From positions 65,054-129,053 of the forward strand of contig CAKXHL010000004.1 in NCBI GenBank assembly GCA_934875375.1: a stretch of DNA of 64,000 nucleotides, read 5' to 3'. A model generated the notes under the pieces. It made no database searches. It was not told where the DNA came from and saw only the letters and a program-made list of their open reading frames with translations. The stretch is from an uncultured bacterium (GTDB lineage Bacteria; Bacillota; Clostridia; Oscillospirales; Ruminococcaceae). Below are positions 26,489 through 36,905 of the stretch, in pieces; the stretch's first letter is position 1, and every line of letters starts with the position of its first letter. Position numbers and translations under genes: made by a program.

Positions 26489-26518
26489 TTGGCATTTGCA
26501 TGGAAAATCTGGTATACT
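26489..26518 (+). promoter_or_regulatory. Promoter of the DUF951-prfA operon
   Basis: TTGGCA (26489-26494), 18 bases, then TATACT (26513-26518) with a TG one base upstream (extended -10). It lies 31 bases before the DUF951 start. Confidence 0.72.
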
Positions 26519-26549
26519 ATTTTTTACGTATTAGTAAAGTGAGGTGCCC

Positions 26550-26744
26550 ATGTTGGACGTCCAGATTGGCGATGTGCTGACGATGAAAAAAAATCATCCC
26601 TGTGGTGAAAATCGTTTTTTGGTTTTGCGGGTCGGAATGGATTTTAAGATTCGTTGTTTGGGATGCGGCCGTGAAGTGATGGTGCCGCGCAGCAAAGTGG
26701 AAAAAAACATCCGAAAAATTTTCCGCGCAGAGGAACATACCTAG
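26550..26744 (+). CDS. DUF951-family small protein
   Basis: This 64-residue basic protein of a Firmicutes-wide family begins MLDVQIGDVLTMKKNHPCG and contains RCLGCGREVMVPRSKVEK. The Cys of HPCG with CLGCG could bind one metal ion. Family members are often described near translation or ParB-type genes and may bind nucleic acid, but this is unproven. The ATG at 26550 follows a GTGAGG site; a GTG at 26544 is a weaker option. It leads the run containing prfA, 66 bases downstream. Confidence 0.85.
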   Translation: MLDVQIGDVLTMKKNHPCGENRFLVLRVGMDFKIRCLGCGREVMVPRSKVEKNIRKIFRAEEHT

Positions 26745-26809
26745 TGCGGTAAGGCTGTACCGGTCTGGCAGAAAACCAAAAGGATCATCGAATGGAACGG
26801 AGGATTTTT

Positions 26810-27886
26810 ATGTTTGAAAAATTAAAAGACGTTGCCGCACGCTATGAGCAGATCAACGAAAAACTGATGGATCCGACAGTGGTGAGCGATAATAACCAAT
26901 ATAAAACTCTGATGAAAGAGCACAAAAACTTAACGCCGATCGTAGAAAAATACCGGGAATACGAAAAGGCCGAAGCCTCTTTGGAAGAAGCTAAAGAATT
27001 GCTGGAAGAAGGCGGCTTGGATAAGGATTTTAAGGAAATTGTAGAGGAACAAATGACTACCAGCCGCGATGAGATAGAACGATTGGGAGAGGAACTGAAG
27101 ATTCTTCTTTTGCCGAAGGACCCCAATGATGACAAAAACGTTATCATTGAAATCAGAGGAGGTGCCGGCGGCGATGAGGCGGCGTTGTTCGCTAATTCTC
27201 TGTTCCGGATGTATTCCATGTACGCAGAGACCAAACGCTGGAAAACAGAGATTTTAAGCGCAAACGAAACAGAATTGGGTGGATTTAAAGAGGTGAGCTT
27301 TTCCATTGAGGGAGAGGGCGCCTATTCCAAGCTGAAATTTGAAAGCGGTGTGCATCGGGTGCAGAGAGTGCCGGAAACGGAGACGCAAGGCCGCATTCAT
27401 ACCTCTACTGTAACGGTAGCGGTGTTGCCGGAGGCAGAGGAAGTGGAATTGGAAATCGCACCCGGTGATCTGCAGATTGATACCTACCGCTCCAGCGGCG
27501 CCGGCGGTCAGCACGTTAACAAGACCGAATCCGCCATCCGAATCACTCATCTGCCTACTGGTACAGTGGTAGAGTGCCAGGATGAACGCAGCCAGCACAA
27601 GAACAAAGAAAAGGCTATGAAAATTCTGCGTTCCCGGCTGTATGAGCGGATGCTGGAAGAGCAGAATGCCAAGATTGCCTCAGAGCGGAAACTGCAGGTG
27701 GGTACCGGTGACCGGTCGGAACGTATCCGTACCTACAATTATCCCCAGGGGCGCTTGACCGATCACCGTATTGGACTGACACTGTATCGGCTGGAAGCGA
27801 TTTTGAACGGCGACTTGGATGAAGTAGTAGACGCTTTGCGTGCCTATGACCAGGCAGAAAAGCTCAAAAGTCAGGGAGAGGAATAA
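26810..27886 (+). CDS. prfA: Peptide chain release factor 1
   Basis: This 358-residue class I release factor recognises UAA and UAG and triggers peptide release on the ribosome. The catalytic GGQ lies in [17 protein letters not shown]. The stop-recognition region and the C-terminal domain have the expected order and length. The frame is open from 26792, but GGAGG just before the ATG at 26810 fixes the start. In many Firmicutes prmC, the methylase that modifies the GGQ glutamine, follows; here the Sua5 gene follows directly after 2 bases. Confidence 0.97.
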   Translation: MFEKLKDVAARYEQINEKLMDPTVVSDNNQYKTLMKEHKNLTPIVEKYREYEKAEASLEEAKELLEEGGLDKDFKEIVEEQMTTSRDEIERLGEELKILLLPKDPNDDKNVIIEIRGGAGGDEAALFANSLFRMYSMYAETKRWKTEILSANETELGGFKEVSFSIEGEGAYSKLKFESGVHRVQRVPETETQGRIHTSTVTVAVLPEAEEVELEIAPGDLQIDTYRSSGAGGQHVNKTESAIRITHLPTGTVVECQDERSQHKNKEKAMKILRSRLYERMLEEQNAKIASERKLQVGTGDRSERIRTYNYPQGRLTDHRIGLTLYRLEAILNGDLDEVVDALRAYDQAEKLKSQGEE

Positions 27887-27888
27887 AA

Positions 27889-28920
27889 ATGGATACCCAA
27901 ATTTTAAAAATCGCTTCGATTTTTGAAAATCCCGATGAGCTGCAGCAGGCGGCGGATATTCTGGCTCGCGGCGGTTTGGTGGCATTTCCCACGGAAACGG
28001 TTTACGGGCTGGGCGCCAATGGGTTGGACGAAGAGGCGGTGCGTTCAATTTATCAGGCGAAGGGGCGCCCCAGCGACAATCCGCTGATTCTGCATATCTG
28101 TGATACAGAAATGCTGCCTCAACTGGCCAGGGAAATCCCAAAGGCGGCGCTCAAGCTGGCGCTGGAATTTTGGCCGGGTCCATTGACGATGGTTCTTCCA
28201 AAGACCGAGCAGGTGCCGGATGTGGTTTCCGGCGGACTGGACACGGTAGCAATTCGTTTCCCCAGCAATCTGATCGCAAGGGAACTGATTCGGCGCAGCG
28301 GTAAGCCTATCGCGGCGCCTTCCGCCAATTTATCCGGTAGTCCAAGCCCCACAACAGCGCAGCACTGTATTGATGATCTGATGGGTCGGGTGGACGCAAT
28401 CGTAGATGGCGGCAGCTGTGGTGTTGGGCTGGAATCCACGGTTATTTCCTTGGCAGGAGAGATTCCCACTGTGCTGCGTCCCGGGGGAGTAACGGTTGAG
28501 CAACTGCGACGGGTATTGAGCGAGGTCCGAGTCGATCCAGCGGTGACCCATCCCATGGCCGCCGGGCAGAAAGCCGCGTCGCCAGGAATGAAATATAAAC
28601 ATTACGCACCCAAAGCCAAGGTCGTTTTGGTAAATGGCAATACAGAGTCGTTTGCAGAATATGTCAACCAGCGAAAAAGCGACGGTGTCTTCGCCTTGTG
28701 TTTTTCAGAGGATCTTCCCGTTTTGGAAGTGCCTTCAGTCTGCTACGGCGGCGAAAAGCACGCGGAAGAGCAGGCTCATGCGCTGTTTGATGCGCTGCGC
28801 CGGCTGGATGATAAAAAAGCGCAGTTGGTATTTGCTCACTGTCCCAGCCAGGATGGCGTTGGATTGGCGGTATATAATCGGCTTTTGCGGGCAGCGGCTT
28901 TTGATGTGGTAAAACTGTGA
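27889..28920 (+). CDS. L-threonylcarbamoyladenylate synthase, Sua5 type
   Basis: This 343-residue enzyme makes threonylcarbamoyl-AMP from threonine, bicarbonate and ATP, the first step of t6A37 formation in ANN-decoding tRNAs. The N-terminal YrdC domain (residues about 15-205) has GGLVAFPTETVYGLGANG and the KGRPSDNPL motif (KxR/SxN ligands). The C-terminal Sua5 domain (about 225-340) is present, so it is the long form rather than TsaC. The ATG lies 2 bases after the prfA stop, with GGAGAGG inside the end of prfA. The tsaBDE partners are not in this window. Confidence 0.95.
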   Translation: MDTQILKIASIFENPDELQQAADILARGGLVAFPTETVYGLGANGLDEEAVRSIYQAKGRPSDNPLILHICDTEMLPQLAREIPKAALKLALEFWPGPLTMVLPKTEQVPDVVSGGLDTVAIRFPSNLIARELIRRSGKPIAAPSANLSGSPSPTTAQHCIDDLMGRVDAIVDGGSCGVGLESTVISLAGEIPTVLRPGGVTVEQLRRVLSEVRVDPAVTHPMAAGQKAASPGMKYKHYAPKAKVVLVNGNTESFAEYVNQRKSDGVFALCFSEDLPVLEVPSVCYGGEKHAEEQAHALFDALRRLDDKKAQLVFAHCPSQDGVGLAVYNRLLRAAAFDVVKL

Positions 28921-28939
28921 CGGCAAAGGAGTTTTCAAC

Positions 28940-29551
28940 ATGGGATGTTTGGTGGTAGGGCTGACAGGACAAACCGGTTCCGGGAAAAGCACAGTCAGCC
29001 GGATACTGACAGACTGCGGCATTCCGGTGATTGACTGCGACCGCCTGGCACGGGAAGCGGTGGAGCCGGGCAGTGAATGTCTTTTGCAGTTGGTACAGGC
29101 GTTCGGGGCTAAAATTTTGCAGCAGGACGGAAGCTTGGATCGAGCAAAAATGGCGGCGATTGCGTTTCCGGATCCGGAAAAACTGGAAATGCTTAACAGC
29201 ATTACCCATAAAGCGATTTTGCGGCTGTTGGAAAAGCGGCTGGAAATGCTGGTCTCTGCTGGTGAAACGCTGGTAGTGGTCGATGCGCCGACATTGTTTG
29301 AAAGCGGCGCAGATGAGTTTTGCAGTATTGTGATTAGTGTGATTGCGCCGGAATCTTTGCGGTATGAGAGAATTTTGGAGCGGGATCACCTGGAACCAGA
29401 GTCAGCAAAAAGGCGAATGGGCGCGCAGAAGGATGATAATTTTTACACCGGACGCTCCGATTATGTACTGGTCAATGATGGTTCGGTAAAGGTTTTAGAA
29501 GAAAGGACCCGGCAGCTGGTCCGGATTTTACAAAAGAAAGCAGGTGAATGA
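28940..29551 (+). CDS. coaE: Dephospho-CoA kinase
   Basis: This 203-residue P-loop kinase catalyses the last step of coenzyme A synthesis, phosphorylating the 3'-hydroxyl of dephospho-CoA. The Walker A loop GLTGQTGSGKST is at residues 7-18. The substrate aspartate and arginine context (VIDCDRLAREAV) follows, and a lid segment (RMGAQKDDNFYTGRSDYVL) is near the C-terminus. AAGGAG precedes the ATG. Its stop overlaps the start of the lytic transglycosylase by 4 bases. Confidence 0.95.
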   Translation: MGCLVVGLTGQTGSGKSTVSRILTDCGIPVIDCDRLAREAVEPGSECLLQLVQAFGAKILQQDGSLDRAKMAAIAFPDPEKLEMLNSITHKAILRLLEKRLEMLVSAGETLVVVDAPTLFESGADEFCSIVISVIAPESLRYERILERDHLEPESAKRRMGAQKDDNFYTGRSDYVLVNDGSVKVLEERTRQLVRILQKKAGE

Positions 29552-30129
29552 TGGTCATTCGAAAAGGCGGCGCGTTGCTGCTGGCGGTGATTTTGTTGAT
29601 TACAGGCATCTTTGGTGCGGCAAAGGCGATGCGGTATTTCTATCAAAAGGCATATCCGCTGGGGTATGAGCAGCTGGTTCTGTCTGCCTGCGAGGAGAAC
29701 GAACTGGAACCGTCTTTTGTCTTTGCCGTCATCCGCACCGAAAGCAGCTTTCGGCCAGATGCACAATCCAGTGTTGGTGCACGGGGATTGATGCAGATTA
29801 CGGAGGAAACTTTCCAATGGATTCAGTTTCGCATGAAAGATGAAAGCGGCGCAAGTTATGATGATCTATTCGACGAAAAAATCAATATTCAGTATGGCAC
29901 TTTTCTGCTGAAAACGCTGCTGGATGAGTTCGGAAGTGAAGCCAATGCTTTGTGCGCCTACCATGCAGGATGGGGAAACGCTAAAAAGTGGCTGCAGAGC
30001 GGGGAATATGCACCGGATGGAGAAAATATCCAGAATATCCCGTTTGGAGACACCAGCCGGTATGTCGAAAAAGTAATAGAGACTCAAAATACCTATGAAA
30101 AGCTCTATGATTTTTCTGTTGAACAATAA
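29548..30129 (+). CDS. Membrane-anchored lytic transglycosylase (SLT domain)
   Basis: This 193-residue cell-wall enzyme is predicted to cleave the MurNAc-GlcNAc bond and leave a 1,6-anhydro end. An N-terminal signal anchor (ALLLAVILLITGIFGA) places it outside the membrane. The SLT fold has the catalytic glutamate in AVIRTESSFRPDA, then GARGLMQITEETFQW and the AYHAGWGNAKKW motif. Two adjacent ATGs are possible (29548 and 29551); the first overlaps the coaE stop (ATGA) and implies coupling. In spore formers, related short SLT proteins act in growth or germination; no specific role is shown here. Confidence 0.92.
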   Translation: MMVIRKGGALLLAVILLITGIFGAAKAMRYFYQKAYPLGYEQLVLSACEENELEPSFVFAVIRTESSFRPDAQSSVGARGLMQITEETFQWIQFRMKDESGASYDDLFDEKINIQYGTFLLKTLLDEFGSEANALCAYHAGWGNAKKWLQSGEYAPDGENIQNIPFGDTSRYVEKVIETQNTYEKLYDFSVEQ

Positions 30130-30132
30130 AAA

Positions 30133-30156
30133 ATTCCACAAAGAATTTTGTGGAAT
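30133..30156. terminator. Hairpin between the transglycosylase and aminopeptidase genes
   Basis: ATTCCACAAA pairs with TTTGTGGAAT around a 4-base loop. The T run needed for a plus-strand terminator is missing (AAAA follows), so termination is doubtful; it could stabilise or process the RNA. Confidence 0.4.
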
Positions 30157-30196
30157 AAAAAGATATATAAACTAGAAGTTGTAAGGAGGATGCAAA

Positions 30197-31600
30197 ATGT
30201 CAAACGAGAACAAAACACAAGGTCAACTACTGGAGGAACAGCTTTTAATGGCTCCGAAAAATGGCGGTGAGAGCCTTGCTGCGGAAGAAATCGCCAAAGC
30301 GGATGCATTTTGCGAAGGGTACAAAGCTTTCTTAAAGCACGCAAAAACGGAGCGGGAAGCAGTAGCGCAGGCTATTGAAATCCTAAAAGCTCACGGCTAT
30401 GTAGAATTTGATCCGGACAAAAAATACGGACCAGGAGATAAAGTTTATGCCAGTAATCGCGGCAAAGCGTTGTGTTTTGCAACCATTGGCACCCGGTCCA
30501 TGAAAGAAGGCATCCGTTTAGTCGCCTCTCATATTGATTCCCCCCGGGTGGACTTAAAACCTAATCCGTTGTATGAAGATGCGGAAATCGGTTACTTTAA
30601 AACCCATTATTATGGAGGGATCCGCAAGTATCAGTGGACGGCAATTCCGCTGTCTTTGCATGGCGTGATTGTGAAAAAAGGTGGAGAAGCTGTTGCGGTT
30701 TCGGTGGGAGAAGAACCGGGCGAGCCGGTATTCTCCATCACAGACCTGCTGCCCCATTTAAGCAAGGATCAGGATGCCCGCAAACTGGGTGACGGGGTGC
30801 GCGGTGAGGAGCTTAACATTGTAATTGGTTCCCGGCCATTTCGGGATGACAAAGCGAGTCAGAAGGTCAAATTGGCTATCGCCAAACTTTTATTTGACAA
30901 ATACGGCATTGTGGAGAGCGATTTCCAGGCGGCTGACCTGCAGGCAGTACCAGCGTTTGCCCCACGGGATGTGGGGTTTGACCGCAGCATAGTAGGCGCT
31001 TATGGACAAGATGATAAAGTTTGTGCTTATACTTCTTTGATGGCGGCGATTGAAGCTCCAGCACCGGAGTATACCCATGTGACGGTGATGGCAGATAAGG
31101 AAGAAGTCGGCTCACCCGGCGCTACCGGTATGGGGTCTGATTATTTTGTTTATTTTATCAGCGATCTGGCGAAACCGTACGGAATTGAAGGAAGAACCGT
31201 TCTGACCCATACCAAATGTCTGTCTGCCGATGTGAACTGTGCGTTTGACCCATCTTTCCCCGATGTGGCAGAGCGGCGCAATATCGCTTATGTCAACTAT
31301 GGAACAGTATTGACCAAATACACTGGATCCAGAGGGAAGTCCGGCTGCAACGAGGCAACCGCCGAATTTATGGGGTTTGTCCGTGATTTGTTTGACAGCG
31401 AGGGTGTGCTTTGGCAGACTGGAGAAATCGGCAAGGTGGATCAGGGCGGCGGCGGTACCGTTGCCGTAGAAATTGCCAAACACAATGCGGACGTAGTAGA
31501 CATTGGTGTGCCGGTGCTTTCCATGCATTCTCCGTTTGAACTGGTTTCAAAAATTGATACTTACATGACCTACCGGGCTTTTAAAGCCTTTTTGAAATAA
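30197..31600 (+). CDS. M18-family zinc aminopeptidase
   Basis: This 467-residue cytosolic metallo-aminopeptidase is of the M18 family (aspartyl aminopeptidase/ApeA-like). Two-zinc site motifs are visible: VASHIDSPRVDL (His and Asp ligands), VMADKEEVGSPGATGMG (catalytic Glu pair) and VPVLSMHSPFELVSK (C-terminal His). It removes N-terminal residues, often acidic, during peptide turnover. AAGGAGG precedes the ATG by 7 bases. It is separated from the preceding gene by a doubtful hairpin, so it may share that transcript. Exact residue preference is unknown. Confidence 0.93.
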   Translation: MSNENKTQGQLLEEQLLMAPKNGGESLAAEEIAKADAFCEGYKAFLKHAKTEREAVAQAIEILKAHGYVEFDPDKKYGPGDKVYASNRGKALCFATIGTRSMKEGIRLVASHIDSPRVDLKPNPLYEDAEIGYFKTHYYGGIRKYQWTAIPLSLHGVIVKKGGEAVAVSVGEEPGEPVFSITDLLPHLSKDQDARKLGDGVRGEELNIVIGSRPFRDDKASQKVKLAIAKLLFDKYGIVESDFQAADLQAVPAFAPRDVGFDRSIVGAYGQDDKVCAYTSLMAAIEAPAPEYTHVTVMADKEEVGSPGATGMGSDYFVYFISDLAKPYGIEGRTVLTHTKCLSADVNCAFDPSFPDVAERRNIAYVNYGTVLTKYTGSRGKSGCNEATAEFMGFVRDLFDSEGVLWQTGEIGKVDQGGGGTVAVEIAKHNADVVDIGVPVLSMHSPFELVSKIDTYMTYRAFKAFLK

Positions 31601-31647
31601 AAAAGAAGCTTTTTCAAAAAAGGACAAGAGACGGAAGGAGGATGAAG

Positions 31648-32673
31648 ATGAGCGATGTGATCCTTGGAAAAACTGGAATTCGTTCTCCTAAAAACGGCTT
31701 CGGTGCGCTTCCGATTCAGCGGGTATCCAAGGAATATGCTGCTATGCTGCTGCGAAAAGCTTATGATACCGGATTTACTTTTTTTGATACGGCACGGGCT
31801 TATAGCGACAGCGAGGAAAAAATCGGATACGCTCTATCAGATGTGCGGGATCAAATTACCATTGCGACAAAGACCGGCGCCACCGATGTGGAGACCTTTT
31901 GGGATCATCTGGAGACTAGTCTGAAAAACCTGAAGACGGACTACATTGACCTGTACCAGTTCCATACTCCTTCCTTTTGCCCCAAACCAGGAGACGGGAC
32001 CGGCCTTTATGAGGCGATGCTGGAGGCCAAGGCACAGGGGAAAATCCGGCACATCGGTATTACAAACCACCGGTTGGATGTGGCAGAAGAAGCGGTACGG
32101 TCTGGGCTGTATGAAACGTTGCAGTTCCCGTTTTGCTATCTTGCAACCGAGAAGGATCTGGCGCTGGTTAAGCTTTGCCGGGAGTATCAGGTGGGGTTTA
32201 TTGCGATGAAGGGACTTTCCGGCGGTCTCTTGACCCGATCCGACGCAGCGTATGCATGGCTGGATCAATTTGACAATGTACTTCCCATCTGGGGGGTGCA
32301 GCGGGAAGGCGAGCTGGATGAATTCATCCACTACTTTAATCATCCGCCTGCTTTTACCGGAGAAATTCGGGAAGTGATTGAAAAAGACCGGCAGGAATTG
32401 ATTGGAAATTTCTGTCGTGCCTGCGGTTACTGTATGCCTTGTCCGATGGGAATTCAGATCAATTCCTGTGCTCGGATGTCCCAGTTAATTCGGCGCAGTC
32501 CGTCAGCTGGATGGCTCAGCGAAAAAAGCCAACAGATGATGATGAATATTGAAAAATGCGTCGAATGCGGCCAATGCAAATCCAAATGTCCTTATGAACT
32601 GGACACGCCGTTGCTTTTAAAACAGAATCTGGAGGATTATAAAAATATCCTGTTGGGGAAAACAAAAATTTAA
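31648..32673 (+). CDS. Aldo/keto reductase with C-terminal ferredoxin-like Cys motifs
   Basis: This 341-residue protein combines an AKR TIM-barrel (residues about 1-265) with a short iron-sulfur tail. The catalytic tetrad is recognisable: DTARAY (Asp, Tyr), the lysine of TIATKTG, and the histidine of LYQFHTPS. The tail has CRACGYCMPCPMGIQINSC and CVECGQCKSKCPYELDTP, typical of one or two 4Fe-4S clusters. Such fusions are common in anaerobes and probably pass electrons between a cluster and an NADPH-type site; the substrate is unknown. An ATG at 31642 is also in frame, but AAGGAGG ends at 31641, so 31648 is better spaced. Confidence 0.9.
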   Translation: MSDVILGKTGIRSPKNGFGALPIQRVSKEYAAMLLRKAYDTGFTFFDTARAYSDSEEKIGYALSDVRDQITIATKTGATDVETFWDHLETSLKNLKTDYIDLYQFHTPSFCPKPGDGTGLYEAMLEAKAQGKIRHIGITNHRLDVAEEAVRSGLYETLQFPFCYLATEKDLALVKLCREYQVGFIAMKGLSGGLLTRSDAAYAWLDQFDNVLPIWGVQREGELDEFIHYFNHPPAFTGEIREVIEKDRQELIGNFCRACGYCMPCPMGIQINSCARMSQLIRRSPSAGWLSEKSQQMMMNIEKCVECGQCKSKCPYELDTPLLLKQNLEDYKNILLGKTKI

Positions 32674-32693
32674 ATAAAAAGAAGCTGCTTCGA

Positions 32694-32730
32694 AAAAGGC
32701 CGTGCCCAAGATGATTGGGCACGGCCTTTT
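32694..32730 (+). terminator. Strong terminator before rpoB
   Basis: A 16-bp perfect stem (32694-32709 with 32715-32730) is GC-rich in the centre and ends in TTTT. It isolates the rpoB promoter from upstream transcription. Confidence 0.92.
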
Positions 32731-32838
32731 CCGTTTTTTGTTTGAAACCAGGAAATTTTGCCAATGATGTCAAGGCAGAATATTTTGGGCAAAAAAGAAA
32801 AAACTGCCCGAAAAAATCCGGACAGCGCTCAAAACCTA

Positions 32839-32867
32839 TTGACAAGCCTTTTAAAGTATCATATAAT
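32839..32867 (+). promoter_or_regulatory. Consensus promoter of rpoBC
   Basis: TTGACA-17 bases-TATAAT is a perfect sigma-A consensus. It gives an untranslated leader of about 160 bases before rpoB. No rplJL genes or known leader element lies between. Confidence 0.9.
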
Positions 32868-33033
32868 TATTAAATGTATCACAATGGATAGTTATGCCAT
32901 TCAACATAGCTATTATAGCAGAGGATATGGGAAAAAGCAATAGGATTTTGCAAAAACTGCGGGAAGATCTGAGGCAATGTTTGTAGTATTTGCATAATCG
33001 CATTGGCAATAGATGAATGGAGTGAGTAAGCCT

Positions 33034-36000
33034 ATGGTGAAAGTCAAGCCTGTACATCTGGGTAAAAATGTCCGTATGAGCTTTAACCGCATCAATGAGG
33101 TTCTGGAAATGCCGAACCTGATCGAAGTGCAGAAAAACTCATACCAGTGGTTTTTGGATCAGGGCCTCAAAGAGGTGTTCCAGGATGTATCCGCCATTAC
33201 CGACTACACCGGTAACCTGGTCCTGGATTTCATCGATTACCATCTGGATGAAACGCCCAAATACACGGTTGAAGAGTGTAAGGAAAGGGATGTTACCTAT
33301 GCCGCACCTCTGCGTGTTCGCGCCAGCCTTTTGAATAAAGAGACCGGCGAGGTGAAAGAGCAGGATATCTTCATGGGCGATTTCCCGCTGATGACCGAAA
33401 GCGGCACTTTTGTGATCAACGGTGCGGAACGTGTTATTGTTTCTCAGCTGGTGCGCTCCCCGGGCGTATATTATGGCATGAGTTATGATAAAACCGGTAA
33501 AAAACTGTTTACCTCTACCGTGATTCCCAACCGCGGCGCATGGCTTGAGTATGAAACCGATGCCAACGATATTTTCTATGTGCGTATTGATAAAAACCGC
33601 AAAATCCCGATCACGACCTTTATCCGCGCGCTGCTCAAAATGCAGGATGACAAAGCGACGATGACCGGAGATGGTTTGACGGATCAATATGGCACCGACC
33701 AGGAAATCTATGAAATTTTTGGTGAGGATGAACGGCTGGTCAAGACCATCCAGGATAAAGACAACACCAAAAATGGCGAAGAGGGACTGCTGGAGGTTTA
33801 CCGTAAGCTGCGCCCCGGCGAGCCGCCGACGGTAGACAGCGCTGTGACTCATCTGCAAAATCTATTCTTCGATTCCAGAAGATATGATTTGTCCCGGGTA
33901 GGGCGTTACAAATACAATAAAAAGCTAGGTATCGCTTTCCGTATTGCGGGTAAGACCATCGCAGAACCTGTTGCCAACCCCATGACTGGTGAACTGATGG
34001 CCAACATAGGGGATGTGCTTACCATTGACCAGGCGCTGGAAGTGGAGAGAGCCGGTGTTTCCAAGGTCAAGCTGTCAGTGGAGGATAAGGAATTTTATGT
34101 GATCTCCAACGGCATGGTTGACATCAAAGATTTTGTGGATTTTGACTGCTCGGAATACGGTATCAACGAAAAAGTACGTTTTGTTGTGCTCAAGGAGATT
34201 TTGGAGCAGAACGAGAGCGAAGAGGCGCTGCGCGAGGCGATTAAAGCCAATGTGGACAGCTTGATCCCCAAACATATTATCAAAGACGATATTTTTGCGT
34301 CCATTAACTATATTAACAATCTGTGCTACGGCGTGGGCAATACCGATGACATTGATCATCTGGGCAACCGTCGTATCCGCTCGGTGGGAGAATTGCTGCA
34401 AAATCAGTTCAGAATTGGTTTTTCCAGAATGGAGCGGGTTATTCGCGAAAGAATGACCATTCAAGCACAAGATACTGACGTGATTACTCCCCAAGCGCTG
34501 GTCAATATCCGGCCGGTGGTGGCGGCAATCAAAGAATTCTTTGGATCCTCTCCGCTGTCTCAGTTTATGGATCAGACCAACCCGCTGGCAGAATTGACCC
34601 ACAAACGGCGTCTGTCTGCGTTGGGCCCTGGCGGCCTGTCCCGTGACCGTGCCGGGTTTGAGGTGCGTGACGTTCATTATAGCCATTATGGACGCATGTG
34701 CCCCATTGAAACTCCTGAAGGTCCCAACATCGGATTGATTTCCTATCTGGCGACTTTTGCCCGGATCAATGAGTATGGTTTCATCGAAGCGCCTTACCGC
34801 CGAGTAGATAAAACCACCCATAAGGTTTTGGATGAAGTGGTCTACATGACTGCCGATATGGAGGACAACTATGTTGTGGCACAGGCCAACGAGCCATTGG
34901 ATGAAGAAGGCCGTCTGGCACGTCCAAGAGTCAATGCCCGTTTCCGTGATGAGATCTTGGAAGTAGAACGTGACCGCGCCGACTTTATGGATGTTTCGCC
35001 GAAAATGGTTGTTTCGGTGGCTACGGCGATGATTCCGTTTTTGGAGAATGACGATGCCAACCGTGCGTTGATGGGTTCCAACATGCAGCGGCAGGCGGTT
35101 CCGTTACTGAAGACCGAATCTCCGATTGTTGGTACCGGTATGGAATATAAAGCGGCGGTGGATTCTGGTGTTACAGTTGTTTCCAAGCACAACGGCGTAG
35201 TCGAAAAGGTGTCGGCTACCGAAATTGTCATCCGAACCGACGAGGGCTCGCTGGAAACTTACAAAATTCTGAAATTTATGCGTTCCAACCAGGGTACTTG
35301 TATCAACCAGCGCCCGATTGTGGAAAAAGGAGAGAGAGTTACCAAAGGCATGGTCATTGCAGATGGACCGGCTACCAGCAATGGCGAAATCAGCTTGGGT
35401 AAAAATGCACTGGTCGGTTTTATGACTTGGGAAGGCTACAACTACGAGGATGCAGTCCTCATCAATGAAAAGATTGTGCGTGACGATGTATATACCTCCA
35501 TCCACATTGAGGAATATGAGATCGAAGCAAGAGATACCAAGTTGGGTGCAGAAGAAATTACCCGTGATATTCCAAACGTAGGCGAAGACGCGCTGAAGGA
35601 GTTGGATGAGCGGGGTATTATCCGTGTCGGCGCAGAGGTTCGCGCCGGAGATATTTTGGTCGGAAAGGTCACCCCGAAGGGTGAGACCGAACTGACCGCA
35701 GAAGAACGTCTTCTGCGCGCGATCTTTGGTGAAAAAGCCCGCGAGGTACGTGATACCTCTTTGCGTGTTCCCCACGGTGAGTACGGCATTATCGTGGATG
35801 TAAAAGTATTTACCCGCGAGAATTGCGACGAGCTGAACCCCGGGGTCAACATGGTTGTCCGTTGCTACATTGCGCAGAAGAGAAAAATCTCGGTGGGCGA
35901 CAAAATGGCTGGACGTCACGGTAACAAGGGTGTTGTTTCCCGTATTCTCCCGCAGGAGGATATGCCTTTCCTGCCGGACGGCACGCCTTTGGACATTGTA

Positions 36001-36804
36001 TTGAACCCGTTGGGCGTACCTTCCCGTATGAACATCGGTCAGGTGCTGGAAGTGCATTTGGGCCGTGCCGCTGCTGCTTTGGGCTGGAAGATTATGACGC
36101 CGGTATTCGACGGTGCGCATGAGGAAGATATCCGCGAGTGTTTAAAAGAAGCAGGCCTGCGGGAAGACGGTAAAACCATCCTGTACGATGGACGTACCGG
36201 CGAGAAGTTCGACAACCCGGTAACAGTCGGCTATATGTATTATTTGAAGCTGCATCACTTGGTTGATGATAAGATCCATGCCCGTTCTACTGGCCCGTAC
36301 TCGTTGGTAACACAGCAGCCTTTGGGAGGTAAAGCCCAGTTTGGCGGTCAGCGTTTCGGAGAGATGGAAGTTTGGGCGCTGGAGGCTTATGGTGCCGCTT
36401 ATACTCTGCAGGAAATTCTGACTGTCAAATCTGATGATACTGTAGGACGGGTTAAAACCTTTGAGGCGATTGTGAAAGGCAACAACATTCCGAAACCAGG
36501 CGTGCCGGAGTCCTTCAAGGTATTGATCAAAGAATTGCAGAGCTTGGCGCTGGATGTCAAAGTATTGGATAAAGACGATCAGGAGATCGATCTGAAACAG
36601 ACCTTTGATGATGATGAGGACGTAGGTCTGGGCCATATGGACGACGATCTGATGGATATGGAACACGTGAAGAATGAGGATGAATTGGCGGACTCTTATA
36701 CCATTGATGAACCAGAGACCGATGAAGCGGACAGTTTACTGGATGCTAACGATTTGCTGGGATTGGATGATGCCGACGATTTGTTCGAAGATGAAAATTT
36801 TTAA
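33034..36804 (+). CDS. rpoB: DNA-directed RNA polymerase beta subunit
   Basis: This is the beta subunit of the core RNA polymerase (1256 residues). Conserved blocks run throughout, including the rifampicin region [18 protein letters not shown] followed by [18 protein letters not shown]; the residues equal to E. coli D516, H526 and S531 are wild type, so no rifampicin-resistance change is seen there. The C-terminus has an acidic tail (about the last 60 residues). The frame is open from an ATG at 33013, but GGAGTG 9 bases before the ATG at 33034 and the [17 protein letters not shown] start favour the latter. rpoC follows after 101 bases. Confidence 0.97.
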   Translation: MVKVKPVHLGKNVRMSFNRINEVLEMPNLIEVQKNSYQWFLDQGLKEVFQDVSAITDYTGNLVLDFIDYHLDETPKYTVEECKERDVTYAAPLRVRASLLNKETGEVKEQDIFMGDFPLMTESGTFVINGAERVIVSQLVRSPGVYYGMSYDKTGKKLFTSTVIPNRGAWLEYETDANDIFYVRIDKNRKIPITTFIRALLKMQDDKATMTGDGLTDQYGTDQEIYEIFGEDERLVKTIQDKDNTKNGEEGLLEVYRKLRPGEPPTVDSAVTHLQNLFFDSRRYDLSRVGRYKYNKKLGIAFRIAGKTIAEPVANPMTGELMANIGDVLTIDQALEVERAGVSKVKLSVEDKEFYVISNGMVDIKDFVDFDCSEYGINEKVRFVVLKEILEQNESEEALREAIKANVDSLIPKHIIKDDIFASINYINNLCYGVGNTDDIDHLGNRRIRSVGELLQNQFRIGFSRMERVIRERMTIQAQDTDVITPQALVNIRPVVAAIKEFFGSSPLSQFMDQTNPLAELTHKRRLSALGPGGLSRDRAGFEVRDVHYSHYGRMCPIETPEGPNIGLISYLATFARINEYGFIEAPYRRVDKTTHKVLDEVVYMTADMEDNYVVAQANEPLDEEGRLARPRVNARFRDEILEVERDRADFMDVSPKMVVSVATAMIPFLENDDANRALMGSNMQRQAVPLLKTESPIVGTGMEYKAAVDSGVTVVSKHNGVVEKVSATEIVIRTDEGSLETYKILKFMRSNQGTCINQRPIVEKGERVTKGMVIADGPATSNGEISLGKNALVGFMTWEGYNYEDAVLINEKIVRDDVYTSIHIEEYEIEARDTKLGAEEITRDIPNVGEDALKELDERGIIRVGAEVRAGDILVGKVTPKGETELTAEERLLRAIFGEKAREVRDTSLRVPHGEYGIIVDVKVFTRENCDELNPGVNMVVRCYIAQKRKISVGDKMAGRHGNKGVVSRILPQEDMPFLPDGTPLDIVLNPLGVPSRMNIGQVLEVHLGRAAAALGWKIMTPVFDGAHEEDIRECLKEAGLREDGKTILYDGRTGEKFDNPVTVGYMYYLKLHHLVDDKIHARSTGPYSLVTQQPLGGKAQFGGQRFGEMEVWALEAYGAAYTLQEILTVKSDDTVGRVKTFEAIVKGNNIPKPGVPESFKVLIKELQSLALDVKVLDKDDQEIDLKQTFDDDEDVGLGHMDDDLMDMEHVKNEDELADSYTIDEPETDEADSLLDANDLLGLDDADDLFEDENF

Positions 36805-36905
36805 CCGGTGATTTGGCCGGGCGATCTTTTGAAATCTGAGATACTGCCCGGCAAAACCTGTTTTGGATTGCCACTCACGAGTTTATACAGGAAGAAGGAT
36901 CGCAC

